Shown here: positions 29,427 through 38,036 of the stretch, piece by piece
How positions within the stretch are numbered: position 1 is the stretch's first letter
Layout: each line of letters starts with the position of its first letter
NCBI RefSeq assembly: GCF_013466425.1
Contig: NZ_CP059165.1
Location: forward strand, 496,001 to 560,000
Reading direction: 5' to 3'
DNA length: 64,000 bases
Source: Mycobacterium vicinigordonae
Lineage (GTDB): Bacteria > Actinomycetota > Actinomycetes > Mycobacteriales > Mycobacteriaceae
Position numbers and translations under genes: made by a program
Notes under the pieces: generated by a model
What the model saw: only the letters and a program-made list of their open reading frames with translations
What the model was told of the DNA's origin: nothing
Databases searched by the model: none

Positions 29427-30407
29427 CTACTCGCGGCATTGTTCAGTCCCAGCATCGCTGGTGGTGGTGTCTGACGGCCAATAAGCACGCCACTCCTCTT
29501 CACTGATGTCATTGATCAGACCGACCGGTGCGGCATCAACCTGCGTTGTAACGTCGGCGTTGCGGCGACTGGCGGCGATTGCAAGCTCGGCGGCCCGGAC
29601 GGTATCCATGAACGCGACGACATCGGTGCGCAAGTTGTTTTCCGCGTCAGTATCAGCCGAGATCGCCACGGACGTCACCTTCCTCGGTATCAGGTCGACC
29701 GGTAGGCCAGCTCGGACAACTCGTTGAATCACTTTCTGAGCCAGGACTAATGCTGGCTGACCGTGCAAGACATCGTCGATCGCAGAGGTGCGCGCCTTCT
29801 GGGCGGCTTTGTGGCCTTCCCACTGAGCCAACTGCTGATCCAACGTGGGCGACTCGCCCGCGAGCACTCCCAGCCGTCGGGCTTCCAACTTCTGCACCAG
29901 GGCTTCGGCAACGTCGTCAATCGTGAATCCGTTAATGGGTGCATCTGCGGCGATCCGCGCATGAAAAATCACTTGTAGTAGCAGGTCGCCTAGTTCTTCG
30001 CGCAGTTGATCAGAATCGCCAGTACGTACCGCGTCCAGCAGTTCGTAGACTTCCTCCAGCAGATACAGGCGAAACGACTCATGAGTCTGGTTCGCTTCCC
30101 AGGATCCCTCCACGCGCAGTTTGTCGATCAGTGCGACTGCGTCAATCAACCGCTCTCCGCATTGCGGCGATGGACCCGAGACCAACTGCTCTCCCGCAGC
30201 GATCCTGGAAATGACCACAGGATGTGAGGCATCAGAAGACAGCAACACAGAAGCCTTCTGCCCAGAATCGATCGGTTGAGCCCATGGTGGCAACCAGGCC
30301 ACCATGACAGGCAGTTCTTCCGTGTATTGCACGTCGCGACAAAGCAACTCGATCGCTGCCATCGGGACTAGCGAAGGACGGCGTGGATCAACGAGGACGA
30401 TTGTCAC
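29427..30407 (-). CDS. MazG-family nucleotide pyrophosphohydrolase, paralogue at island edge
   Basis: 326 aa from a GTG at 30407; the open frame extends 49 codons further up, but homology begins with TIVLVDPRRPSLVP. It follows mycobacterial MazG (Rv1021) end to end, with lower identity. The alpha-helical NTP-PPase motif is intact: EEVYE at 118-122 and EELGD at 137-141. MazG cleaves NTPs to NMP plus PPi. Because the housekeeping mazG lies elsewhere in mycobacteria, this should be a second copy. In the cytokinin-like context it could turn prenylated adenosine triphosphate into the monophosphate used by the LOG enzyme; that is inference. It is divergent from the miaB-like gene. Confidence 0.82.
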   Translation of the reverse strand: MTIVLVDPRRPSLVPMAAIELLCRDVQYTEELPVMVAWLPPWAQPIDSGQKASVLLSSDASHPVVISRIAAGEQLVSGPSPQCGERLIDAVALIDKLRVEGSWEANQTHESFRLYLLEEVYELLDAVRTGDSDQLREELGDLLLQVIFHARIAADAPINGFTIDDVAEALVQKLEARRLGVLAGESPTLDQQLAQWEGHKAAQKARTSAIDDVLHGQPALVLAQKVIQRVVRAGLPVDLIPRKVTSVAISADTDAENNLRTDVVAFMDTVRAAELAIAASRRNADVTTQVDAAPVGLINDISEEEWRAYWPSDTTTSDAGTEQCRE

Positions 30408-30918
30408 CCTGCTCGCCCGTTCCGCCTTGGCGGTGACATGGCTTATACCAACCCGGTCGGGGATCCCGCTGCGATGTTGTGACAGCGAGCTAGACGAGCT
30501 GCCGCAGCTCGACCAGGCAAGCGCGACCTGGTGCCACCCGATCCGCCACAGCACGTCTCGCGAGTAATAGGCCCGCTGTTAGCGGCCGCAGTGTCGGACC
30601 CAAGTCGCCCTATCACACAAGAACCTCCAAATCCGAAACTTAGCGGGCGGCGCCATTGTCTGCCGAGAACCGTGCAGGGTTGCTACCTGCCAAGGAATCT
30701 TCAACTAGAACCGAAATCTAATTTTGCCACAGCCCCCGAAACTTCAAGTTCACCCGTGCGTTTAAGGCCTCGGAACACATAGTCCAATTTATTTTATACA
30801 AAACACTTGCGATGGTCTGATGCGCGTGGTTATAGTGACTTCAGACACAGCAAGGAAGCTCCTCCAAGCGGAATCCTCACCCCTCTCTTAAGGGGACAGG
30901 AAAGCCCCGATCCCACCA
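30408..30918. other. A/T-richer intergenic stretch left of the repeat array
   Basis: No convincing gene on either strand. Composition is visibly richer in A/T than the mce1 region (for example around 30700-30850). It holds a promoter-like element reading rightward and, at about 30883-30900, a CCCCT...AGGGG hairpin that opens the repeat region. Confidence 0.5.
30807..30836 (+). promoter_or_regulatory. SigA-like promoter reading into the hairpin array
   Basis: TTGCGA at 30807-30812 and TATAGT at 30831-30836 are separated by 18 nt, a good match to a housekeeping promoter and rare in such GC-rich DNA. Transcription would begin near 30843, about 75 nt before the first hairpin repeat, giving an RNA with the Shine-Dalgarno sense of the array. 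It may also provide a long leader for the miaB-like operon. Confidence 0.45.
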
Positions 30919-31797
30919 CTTCCTGAAAAGGAGATTCGGGACTGTGCCGCACCTCCCTGAAAAGGAGGCCCGGTAACCCCCAGCAGTGTCTCGTGGCTCC
31001 CTGAAAAGGAGATTCGGGACTGTGCCGCACCTCCCTGAAAAGGAGGCCCGGTAACCCCCAGCAGTGTCTCGTGGCTCCCTGAAAAGGAGATTCGGGACTG
31101 TGCCGCACCTCCCTGAAAAGGAGGCCCGGCCCGCAGCAACCGCCGCACCTCCCTGAAAAGGAGGCCCGGCCCGCAGCAACCGCCGCACCTCCCTGAAAAG
31201 GAGGCCCGGCCCGCAGCAACCGCCGCACCTCCCTGAAAAGGAGGCCCGGTAACCCCCAGCAGTGTCTCGTGGCTCCCTGAAAAGGAGATTCGGGACTGTG
31301 CCGCACCTCCCTGAAAAGGAGGCCCGGCCCGCAGCAACCGCCGCACCTCCCTGAAAAGGAGGCCCGGTAACCCCCAGCAGTGTCTCGTGGCTCCCTGAAA
31401 AGGAGATTCGGGACTGTGCCGCACCTCCCTGAAAAGGAGGCCCGGTAACCCCCAGCAGTGTCTCGTGGCTCCCTGAAAAGGAGATTCGGGACTGTGCCGC
31501 ACCTCCCTGAAAAGGAGGCCCGGTAACCCCCAGCAGTGTCTCGTGGCTCCCTGAAAAGGAGATTCGGGACTGTGCCGCACCTCCCTGAAAAGGAGGCCCG
31601 GCCCGCAGCAACCGCCGCACCTCCCTGAAAAGGAGGCCCGGTAACCCCCAGCAGTGTCTCGTGGCTCCCTGAAAAGGAGATTCGGGACTGTGCCGCACCT
31701 CCCTGAAAAGGAGGCCCGGCCCGCAGCAACCGCCGCACCTCCCTGAAAAGGAGGCCCGGCACTCCTACAATTTCCCGCACCTCCCTCCAAAGGAGGC
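30919..31797 (+). repeat. Tandem array of ~22 SD-bearing hairpins
   Basis: Core (C)CTCCCTGAAAAGGAG(G) recurs 22 times plus one degenerate last copy (CCTCCCTCCAAAGGAGG). Each core folds as CCTCC/GGAGG with a CTGAAAA loop. Three spacer types follow: type a (29 nt, period 44), type b (19 nt, period 34) and type c (25 nt, period 40). Type a is always followed by type b, so the real units are a+b (78 bp, seven copies) and c (40 bp, six copies). The plus strand presents AAAAGGAG(G), an ideal Shine-Dalgarno; the minus strand contains CCTCCTTT, as in the 16S rRNA 3' tail. All three minus frames are open only because the units lack stops. Confidence 0.9.
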
Positions 31798-32065
31798 CGG
31801 TTAACACTCAATACCGCTATCCGCCCTCGAAGAGGGAGGAAAGTTCTGCACCTTATCAAGGTGGTTTGGCAATCCTCGCCAATTCCTACTTTTGCTGCTG
31901 ACAGATCAGTGGGAAATAAGTTTGCAGCCACTCGGTAGCTGTTGAATTGTATATTTCTCCAGACGTAAATCCGAGATCATCCGGCTGCAATTAGAAGATT
32001 GCTTTGAGCTCGCGGATCGGTGGCACCCAATTACCGGCTTGACCCAGATTTTGGAGGAGCGACTC
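31798..32065 (+). promoter_or_regulatory. Leader between repeat array and miaB-like gene
   Basis: This stretch is A/T-rich, with no gene. It has a small CCCTC-GAA-GAGGG hairpin at about 31824-31836 followed by GGAGGAAAG, and a TATATT element near 31949-31956 that could be a -10 box for a local promoter. The GGAGGAG ribosome site of the miaB-like gene lies at 32053-32059. Confidence 0.4.
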
Positions 32066-33655
32066 GTGGCACATGACTCCGGTATCGGCGACAGGTTTGC
32101 TGTCGGCGAGTCGCCGGCTGAAACTGCATCGGCGGCCCGCACCTATGAGGTGCGCACGCTGGGCTGCCTCATGAATGCGCACGACTCTGAGCGGATGGCC
32201 GGTCTGCTTGAGGGTGCTGGTTACGTGAAGGCCGCGCCGGGCGCCCCAGCAGATCTCGTGGTGTTCAACACCTGTGCGGTGCGCGAAAACGCGGACAACA
32301 AGTTGTACGGCTCCCTGGGGCACCTCGCTCCCATCAAGGCAAGCCATCCAGGCATGCAAATCGCAGTTGGTGGATGCTTGGCGCAGAAGGACCGGCACAC
32401 CGTGCTAGAACATGCGCCATGGGTTGACGTTGTGTTCGGCACTCACAACATCGGTTCACTACCAATACTTTTGGAGCGCGCGCGACACAATCAGCAGGCG
32501 CAGGTCGAGATCCACGATTCGCTACAAACGTTCCCGTCGGCCCTGCCTGCCTCGCGCGACTCAGCCTATGCGGCGTGGGTGTCTATCTCAGTCGGCTGCA
32601 ACAACACCTGCACATTCTGTATCGTGCCGTCGCTGCGTGGCAAAGAGGTCGACCGCCGACCGGGCGACATCCTTGCTGAGGTGCAGGCCCTAGTTGAGCA
32701 GGGCGTGCTCGACGTGACTCTGCTGGGCCAAAACGTCAACTCGTACGGGGTGAATTTTGCAGACCCAGGTTCACTCGCTAGCAGCGATCCGACGCCGCCG
32801 CGCGATCGCGGAGCGTTCGCAGAATTACTACGTGCGTGCGGACGAATCGAGGGTTTGGAACGGGTCCGGTTCACCTCCCCGCACCCTGCCGAATTCACTG
32901 ACGACGTCATCGCTGCTATGGCGGAGACGCCGACCGTATGCCCCCACCTCCACATGCCGCTGCAGTCCGGCTCCGACCGGATTCTGAAGGCAATGCGTCG
33001 CTCGTACCGTCGCGACCGATATCTCGGCATCATCGATAAAGTTCGGTGTGCGATGCCGCATGCGGCGATCACCACCGACATCATCGTGGGCTTTCCCGGC
33101 GAGACCGAAGACGACTTTATGCAGACCCTCGACGTGGTGGAACGAGCGCGCTTCACGAGTGCGTTCACGTTCCAATACTCACCCCGGCCCGGCACTCCCG
33201 CGGCAGAGATGACTGACCAGATTCCGAAGAGCGTGGTTCAAGACCGCTTCAACCGATTAGTTGTACTGCAGGACCGAATCTCTTTGGAGAACAACCAATC
33301 CCTGGTGGGTGGTCAGGTGGAGCTACTGGTAGCCGCCGGTGATGGCCGCAAGAACGCCGCAACCGCCCGAATGAGTGGTCGCGCCCGAGATGGCCGTCTC
33401 GTGCACTTCCGTCCAGAACAGCCCGGCTCGGTGCGGCCCGGCGATGTCGTAGTTGTCGAAATCACCAATGCCGCACCGCACTACCTGATCGCAGACGGGC
33501 CGATGCTACAGCACCGTCGGACCCGGGCAGGCGACGCCAGCGAGCGTGGCCAGACGCCGAAAACGCGCGGTATCGGACTTGGCGTACCCCTGGTAGGCAA
33601 GCCCCAACCCCCGCTCATCGCCTCGGCCCAGTGCAACGACCACGCGACCTGTTAG
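32066..33655 (+). CDS. MiaB-type radical-SAM methylthiotransferase, island paralogue
   Basis: 529 aa; the GTG at 32066 has GGAGGAG 6 nt upstream (TTG at 32039 is the longer alternative). The N-terminal UPF0004 domain has cluster cysteines C34, C70 and C104. The radical-SAM motif CNNTCTFC gives C178, C182 and C185, and a C-terminal TRAM domain (~390-470) and a unique ~50-residue tail follow. MiaB enzymes insert a 2-methylthio group into i6A37 of tRNA. The housekeeping miaB is elsewhere in mycobacteria (Rv2733c), so this is a paralogue. Next to prenyltransferase, LOG and P450 genes it could make 2-methylthio-cytokinin precursors. All catalytic Cys are kept. Confidence 0.85.
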   Translation: MAHDSGIGDRFAVGESPAETASAARTYEVRTLGCLMNAHDSERMAGLLEGAGYVKAAPGAPADLVVFNTCAVRENADNKLYGSLGHLAPIKASHPGMQIAVGGCLAQKDRHTVLEHAPWVDVVFGTHNIGSLPILLERARHNQQAQVEIHDSLQTFPSALPASRDSAYAAWVSISVGCNNTCTFCIVPSLRGKEVDRRPGDILAEVQALVEQGVLDVTLLGQNVNSYGVNFADPGSLASSDPTPPRDRGAFAELLRACGRIEGLERVRFTSPHPAEFTDDVIAAMAETPTVCPHLHMPLQSGSDRILKAMRRSYRRDRYLGIIDKVRCAMPHAAITTDIIVGFPGETEDDFMQTLDVVERARFTSAFTFQYSPRPGTPAAEMTDQIPKSVVQDRFNRLVVLQDRISLENNQSLVGGQVELLVAAGDGRKNAATARMSGRARDGRLVHFRPEQPGSVRPGDVVVVEITNAAPHYLIADGPMLQHRRTRAGDASERGQTPKTRGIGLGVPLVGKPQPPLIASAQCNDHATC

Positions 33656-33793
33656 AGGCCGAGAAGCACGTTCGCTTTCGCAGGTGCTGACAGCGAAATT
33701 TTCCCTCCTGCATAGGTGACTGACCATTACCTACCCGTCGGCCGCAGCTCAGTCCGCCGTTAGTCGACTCACAAAGTAAGGAAGTGAATTGAA

Positions 33794-34663
33794 TTGAGCA
33801 CGATCGAGGTGGTGGCCGGCTCGTCCGATGCACGGAAGGCGTCGGTGGCCGCTCTATACGATTGCAAGACCCGCGATGCGGATGGTTTGAATGCCGTGCT
33901 TGCTTCCCGGGACGGACTGTTCTTCAACCACAACGGGATTTATCTTCTCGACCGTCCGGCGCCGACGTGCGAGGTGGATCGACTGGACTTGCTGCATCGT
34001 CTAGAAGCAGACCTCGTCAGTTACGGGCTGAAACACCTCGGTAATCCGACTGCAGACGGTGTGGTGTTGGACGCAGGGTGCGGCGCCGGCGGAGGGGCGA
34101 CGATGATTCATGAGCGCTTCGGTTGCGCGGTAGATGGCGTCACGCTGTCCCCTGAGCAGGCGCGGTTTGCGACGGCCACCGCGCAGGCGCGTGGCATTGA
34201 TGACCGCGTGAGCTTTAAGGTCGCCGACATGCTTGAGATTTACCGCTCCGCGACGGTCGACGGTTCCGAGCGTCGATATCAAGCGGTTTGGGCGTGTGAG
34301 AGTACGGAGCACATCGACGATCTGGGATTGATGTTTGCCGTGTTCGATCGGGTGCTGGTGGCGGACGGACGGATCGTCGTGATCGCTTGGTGTGCAGGAA
34401 TAGGTGTAGGTGCGGGGGATGTAAAGGAGCGCGTCGACGAGCGTTACTGCACCAACATTCATCAGCCGCACGAGTATGAGCAGGCGGCGCGCGACGCTGG
34501 GTTGGTCGCCTGCGAGCGGGTTGACCTAACCGCGTGGACCGTTCCGTACTGGAAGATGCGGCTTGACTCTAGTTACGCGACTGGTACCGAGGAATTGATG
34601 TTTACGGCCTTCAAACAACGACTCATGACATACGAGCTGTTCTGCTTCGCCACTCCGAAATGA
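33794..34663 (+). CDS. Prenyl-diphosphate C-methyltransferase-like SAM enzyme
   Basis: 289 aa from a TTG with AAGGAAG 9 nt upstream. Motif I is VLDAGCGAGGG (91-101), then GCAVDGVTLSPEQ. The C-terminal half (CTNIHQPHEYEQAARDAGLV, then VDLTAW.VPYWKMRLDSS) resembles geranyl-diphosphate 2-C-methyltransferases of the 2-methylisoborneol pathway. The Rhodococcus fascians MT1/MT2 proteins, which methylate isopentenyl diphosphate to make methylated cytokinins, are relatives of this class. With an IDI and a MiaA-type prenyltransferase in the same island, a C5 prenyl diphosphate is the likely substrate. Geranyl diphosphate is the main alternative, but no terpene synthase is seen. Confidence 0.8.
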   Translation: MSTIEVVAGSSDARKASVAALYDCKTRDADGLNAVLASRDGLFFNHNGIYLLDRPAPTCEVDRLDLLHRLEADLVSYGLKHLGNPTADGVVLDAGCGAGGGATMIHERFGCAVDGVTLSPEQARFATATAQARGIDDRVSFKVADMLEIYRSATVDGSERRYQAVWACESTEHIDDLGLMFAVFDRVLVADGRIVVIAWCAGIGVGAGDVKERVDERYCTNIHQPHEYEQAARDAGLVACERVDLTAWTVPYWKMRLDSSYATGTEELMFTAFKQRLMTYELFCFATPK

Positions 34664-34682
34664 TTGTGAGGCAACGGTAGTA

Positions 34683-34775
34683 ATGCCGCCCAAACGTGCT
34701 CTTCGTAGGGCCGCATACGCACTTCGAACGGAACTATTTGAAACGCAACGTATCCAGGGCGCAACATCCCGCTAG
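34683..34775 (+). other. Possible 30-codon small ORF between methyltransferase and P450
   Basis: An ATG at 34683 opens 30 codons (MPPKRALRRAAYALRTELFE, then TQRIQGATSR) before a TAG. A weak GAGG lies ~15 nt upstream. It is Arg-rich, could be a small peptide or a remnant of a lost gene, and has no recognisable family. Confidence 0.2.
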
Positions 34776-34835
34776 TATCGGTACCTTAACGATGAGCAAC
34801 TCCATTGCCGCAGCGTCAAACTCAAGTTGAAGCCT

Positions 34836-36053
34836 ATGACCGACGAACTGCTGCCGCGCTTCGATCCGCATGACCAGGACCTGGATCGAAGCCCACATGT
34901 GATCTACGCGCGCTACCGGCGCCACGACCCGGTGCACTGGGGTCGGCCCTTCAAGGTCGGTGGCGCGGGTTGTTGGTATCTGTTTCGGCACGAACATGTG
35001 GTTTCGATGCTTAAAGATCGACGGTTCAGGCGGAATTCCGTGTCCAACGGTAGGCCCGCAGCGGTCGACGGGTTCGCGGCGCTATCGGACAGGCTGCTGT
35101 TGTCGCTTGACCCACCCGACCACGGACGTCTGCGCTCGCTCGTAGCGCACGCATTCGCGCCGTCCGCGGTCCAATCCCTTCGGGTCGTCGCAGTCGAGAC
35201 GGCGGACCGCCTGCTCGAAAAACTTCAAGCCGCGCACTGCTTCGACGTGATTGACGACTACGCTGCACCCTTGTCTATGAGCGTGATCGCTGCCCTTGTA
35301 GGGCTTGCCCCTGACGACGTGGATCCACGTCTGGCCGTGTGGATTTCCCAATTCGGGGGAGGATTCGATCTGCGGAAGGATACCGCGGTCATGGAGGACG
35401 CGAGCACAGCCGCCATATCCATGCTGGGCTACTTCGACAATGTGGTTGCAACTCATGCTCGGTCGCGGCCAGGCCTGCTTAACGTGTTGATCACCGCCCG
35501 CGATACAGGTCTGTTGAAGCATGAGGAGCTGCTGTCCTTATGTGTGCAAATCGTTTTCGCCGGGTACGGCACCACCGTCGCGCAGATCGGCAATATCGTT
35601 GCCGATTTATGGACGCATCCTGAACAGCGAGCAGTGCTTCAGGCTCATCCGGAGATGTTGTCAGGGGCCGTAAATGAAAGTCTCCGCCTTCACGGGTCGG
35701 TCCAGTCGGCGGCGGCTCGCAAACCGGTAGAGGACGTCATGCTCGGCGGTGTAAGGATTGCAGCGGGCCAGCCTGTTATCGCTTTTGTGGGGTCAGCCAA
35801 CCGAGATGAGCTGGTATTTGAGCGGCCGGATGAGTTTGACATCACGCGCGATACTCGCGCGGCTGTCACGTTTGGTGCTGGGATGCACTACTGCCTCGGA
35901 GCGCGCCTGGCGCGTCTCAAGTGCGAGGTCGCCGTAGATGCGCTCCTGCGACGACTCCCGCACTTGGCTCTCGCCGAACGACGGCCACCAAATCGCAACA
36001 CCAACATAGTGTTGCCGAGTTTAGGACACCTAATGGTGGTTACCGCGGCATGA
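34836..36053 (+). CDS. Cytochrome P450, FasA-like context
   Basis: 405 aa (ATG at 34836; a TTG 9 nt upstream is possible). The I-helix oxygen-activation motif AGYGTT is at 242-247, ExxR as E281-R284, and the heme loop FGAGMHYCLG at 346-355 with Cys353 as thiolate ligand: a complete bacterial class I P450. No ferredoxin is encoded beside it. In the R. fascians fas operon a P450 (FasA) hydroxylates the isopentenyl side chain to give trans-zeatin types. The same place between methyltransferase and LOG genes suggests a similar reaction here. The stop overlaps the next ATG (ATGA), so the three following genes are coupled. Confidence 0.88.
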   Translation: MTDELLPRFDPHDQDLDRSPHVIYARYRRHDPVHWGRPFKVGGAGCWYLFRHEHVVSMLKDRRFRRNSVSNGRPAAVDGFAALSDRLLLSLDPPDHGRLRSLVAHAFAPSAVQSLRVVAVETADRLLEKLQAAHCFDVIDDYAAPLSMSVIAALVGLAPDDVDPRLAVWISQFGGGFDLRKDTAVMEDASTAAISMLGYFDNVVATHARSRPGLLNVLITARDTGLLKHEELLSLCVQIVFAGYGTTVAQIGNIVADLWTHPEQRAVLQAHPEMLSGAVNESLRLHGSVQSAAARKPVEDVMLGGVRIAAGQPVIAFVGSANRDELVFERPDEFDITRDTRAAVTFGAGMHYCLGARLARLKCEVAVDALLRRLPHLALAERRPPNRNTNIVLPSLGHLMVVTAA

Positions 36054-36511
36054 AGCCACTACCGCGCTGGCTGAGACTGGTTCGCCGCATCCAGCGGGGC
36101 ACGCCGGCCCACGAGCTATTCGCCGAGGTCCAAAGTTTCTACGGCCGCCAGATGCGCTTGCTGGATATTCACGACATCAATGCGCACGCAGAAACATTCG
36201 CTGAGGACGCGACATTCGAGCATGTCCCGGGCCGTGGGCAAGTGTCGAGCCGCGTAGCAATCGCGGACGCGCTACGGCGGTGGGACCAGAGATCCGGGGC
36301 ACCGGTCCAGCGAAGGCATTGGTTGTCTGTCATCGCCGTGGTGCCGCTGCGCAGCGGCCGGATCGAGACAACGGCCTATCTGCTTGAGATTCGGACCCGG
36401 GTCGGTGCGAAAACGGAGATAGCGCAAAGCTCGGTGATTCACGACATTCTGACCAGAGTCGACGGGCAACTGCTGACGCAGTCGAGGAAAGTGCTGGAGG
36501 ACCGTCTATGA
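36050..36511 (+). CDS. SnoaL/NTF2-like small protein
   Basis: 153 aa, starting at an ATG that overlaps the P450 stop. After a basic N-terminus (PRWLRLVRRIQRG) it shows an NTF2/SnoaL-like pattern: a helix (ELFAEVQSFYGRQMRLLDIHDINAHAETF) followed by AEDATFEHVPG and a beta-rich C-terminal half. Such folds serve as isomerases, cyclases or binding proteins. An exact role cannot be read; isomerisation of a methylated prenyl intermediate or help to the P450 are possibilities only. The end overlaps the LOG gene by 4 nt. Confidence 0.65.
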   Translation: MKPLPRWLRLVRRIQRGTPAHELFAEVQSFYGRQMRLLDIHDINAHAETFAEDATFEHVPGRGQVSSRVAIADALRRWDQRSGAPVQRRHWLSVIAVVPLRSGRIETTAYLLEIRTRVGAKTEIAQSSVIHDILTRVDGQLLTQSRKVLEDRL

Positions 36512-37326
36512 ACCGTCACCCGTTCGGGACTGGAAAAACGGACGCGACACCCCGTCACTATGAGTTACGCACCGCGCACATCGAAACCGAGGAACTCGGT
36601 CGGATCGTACAACTGCTCGAGGCAGCCGGATATGTCAGATCCGAACTAGATCCGTTGTCCCCCTCTGGGCTCGACGCCGCTCCTACGATATGCGTCTACT
36701 GCGCCGCCGATGGTCACGACTCGGCAAGCATGCGCCTTGCGGCCAATGTCGGCACTGAAATCGGCAGTCGCGGGTGGCACCTCGTATCAGGAGGCGGCAA
36801 TGTTGCCATGTTGGGTGAGCTGGCACGGGCGGCAAGGGCTGCTGGAGCGCACACGACGGGTGTTATTCCAAACATGTTCTTGCAAGCCGAGCTGGCCGAC
36901 TTTGGCGCCCATGAACTGATCGTCACTGACACCTTTGCCGAACGCAAGAGACTCATGGCTGAGCGCGCCGACGCTTTCCTAACTCTACCCGGTGGCCTGG
37001 GCACGCTAGAGGAACTCCTGGACATCTGGACGGCAGCGAGTCTCGGGATACACCAGAAAGCGGTGGTGATGTTGGACCCCGACGGACATTATCGCGGACT
37101 GCTCGATTGGCTCGAAAATCTTTGCGATCGGGGCTTTGCACGTAGCGCTGCGATCAAGCGACTGGTAGTTGCCACCCGGCTGGCTAGTGCATTTGACGCT
37201 CTCGATGAATCCATCCGGCTAAGCTTTCACCGCCGGCTGGCGACACTGGGTAGCGGGAACCAAACCGAAAGCACGCCCTCCCATTTGCTTTCGATGCAAG
37301 TAGCTAATTCACGGTTGGGAGACTAG
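36508..37326 (+). CDS. LOG-type cytokinin riboside 5'-monophosphate phosphoribohydrolase
   Basis: 272 aa starting in an ATGA overlap. The lysine-decarboxylase-like/LOG signature is complete: SGGGNVAMLG (94-103), catalytic Arg/Lys in ERKRLM (145-150), and PGGLGTLEEL (161-170). LOG enzymes release free cytokinin base from its ribotide, the last step in cytokinin activation; M. tuberculosis Rv1205 and R. fascians FasF do this. Residues 1-58 are an extra N-terminal segment (HYELRTAHIETEELGRIVQL) not present in the typical ~190-residue LOG. It sits directly downstream of the P450 and NTF2 genes in one translationally coupled set, which is the strongest pointer to a cytokinin-type product. Confidence 0.88.
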   Translation: MNRHPFGTGKTDATPRHYELRTAHIETEELGRIVQLLEAAGYVRSELDPLSPSGLDAAPTICVYCAADGHDSASMRLAANVGTEIGSRGWHLVSGGGNVAMLGELARAARAAGAHTTGVIPNMFLQAELADFGAHELIVTDTFAERKRLMAERADAFLTLPGGLGTLEELLDIWTAASLGIHQKAVVMLDPDGHYRGLLDWLENLCDRGFARSAAIKRLVVATRLASAFDALDESIRLSFHRRLATLGSGNQTESTPSHLLSMQVANSRLGD

Positions 37327-37456
37327 ACAACCAGCCGAGCGCTGGACCAGATGAACTCGTCTGCGGCTGGTGCTCTGCGGAAATATGGAATCCAATTGCG
37401 TTGAGCACCAGTACTACTTGCATCGTCATACGCAGGATGCAGATGACCAAATGATC

Positions 37457-38005
37457 TCAAGCCAGGGTGGTAGCACCATGATACGCGTCGAAGGTCGCGG
37501 AGGGCGATGTTGTGCCGTCATGCCGGTAGCGAAGCTGTGGGCGCAAGTCATAACACGGGCCAATATCGCCTGCCGAGAAGTAGTCGTAGAACATGTTGGC
37601 GACCTCGTCAGGACTGAAAAAGACGAAACGACGCTGTATTTCACAGTGGGAATGTGTCGCGGGCGTATCGAGTGCCCGATCAGCCTGCTCATCGCGGCGA
37701 CCAACTGCATAACGTACCTGTGCGGTGGCCCATTCGGAGTCGCTTACCTTGCAGATCTCGACGGCCATCGCATCACTGCGGCCGGTGGCCCGAATGCACA
37801 ACGCGTCAAGCCCTGCCGCCCTGGCTGTTTCGTAGTCCATATTGGGTGGGATTGCCCACAACGCAAGGAACGAGCGCTCGCCGCCGTTCAACTCCCGCAA
37901 TACCCGGGCGAATCTGCGGCTATCGCAACCGGTGTTGAATACCAGGCTCAACTTTCCACCGCTGTGATCGTATTCCATCACGTGGGCGGCGATGACCTGC
38001 TTCAT
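37457..38005 (-). CDS. Hypothetical protein on the opposite strand within the island
   Basis: 182 aa from an ATG at 38005 (an in-frame start at 38068 is also open). The sequence looks like a soluble globular protein (MKQVIAAHVMEYDHSGGKLS, SFLALWAIPPNMDYETARAAG, RRFVFFSPDEVANMFYDYFS). I do not recognise the family. No clear ribosome site is seen. A plus-strand frame (37370-38113) overlaps the same DNA, but its translation is less protein-like. A perfect TAACA-T-TGTTA repeat lies 21 nt upstream. It breaks the otherwise rightward gene set and could be a regulator, immunity-type or unrelated gene. Confidence 0.5.
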   Translation of the reverse strand: MKQVIAAHVMEYDHSGGKLSLVFNTGCDSRRFARVLRELNGGERSFLALWAIPPNMDYETARAAGLDALCIRATGRSDAMAVEICKVSDSEWATAQVRYAVGRRDEQADRALDTPATHSHCEIQRRFVFFSPDEVANMFYDYFSAGDIGPCYDLRPQLRYRHDGTTSPSATFDAYHGATTLA

Positions 38006-38025
38006 GGTACGGATAATACCGCTAA

Positions 38026-38036
38026 TAACATTGTTA
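38026..38036. promoter_or_regulatory. Inverted repeat TAACA-T-TGTTA between the hypothetical gene and idi
   Basis: A perfect 5-1-5 inverted repeat lies in an A/T-rich divergent intergenic region, between a minus-strand gene starting at 38005 and the isomerase starting at 38171. It is a candidate operator for either direction. No factor can be named. Confidence 0.3.

Noticed and set aside
30919..31797. CRISPR array
   Set aside because: The repeat core is only ~15-17 nt, and the intervening segments are three sequences reused many times instead of unique spacers. No cas genes are nearby.
30830..31931. Long minus-strand proteins of 270-350 aa with FSGRCG / FQGGAA repeats
   Set aside because: All three minus frames are open at once because the repeat units lack stop codons and have lengths not divisible by three. 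This is a by-product of the DNA repeat.
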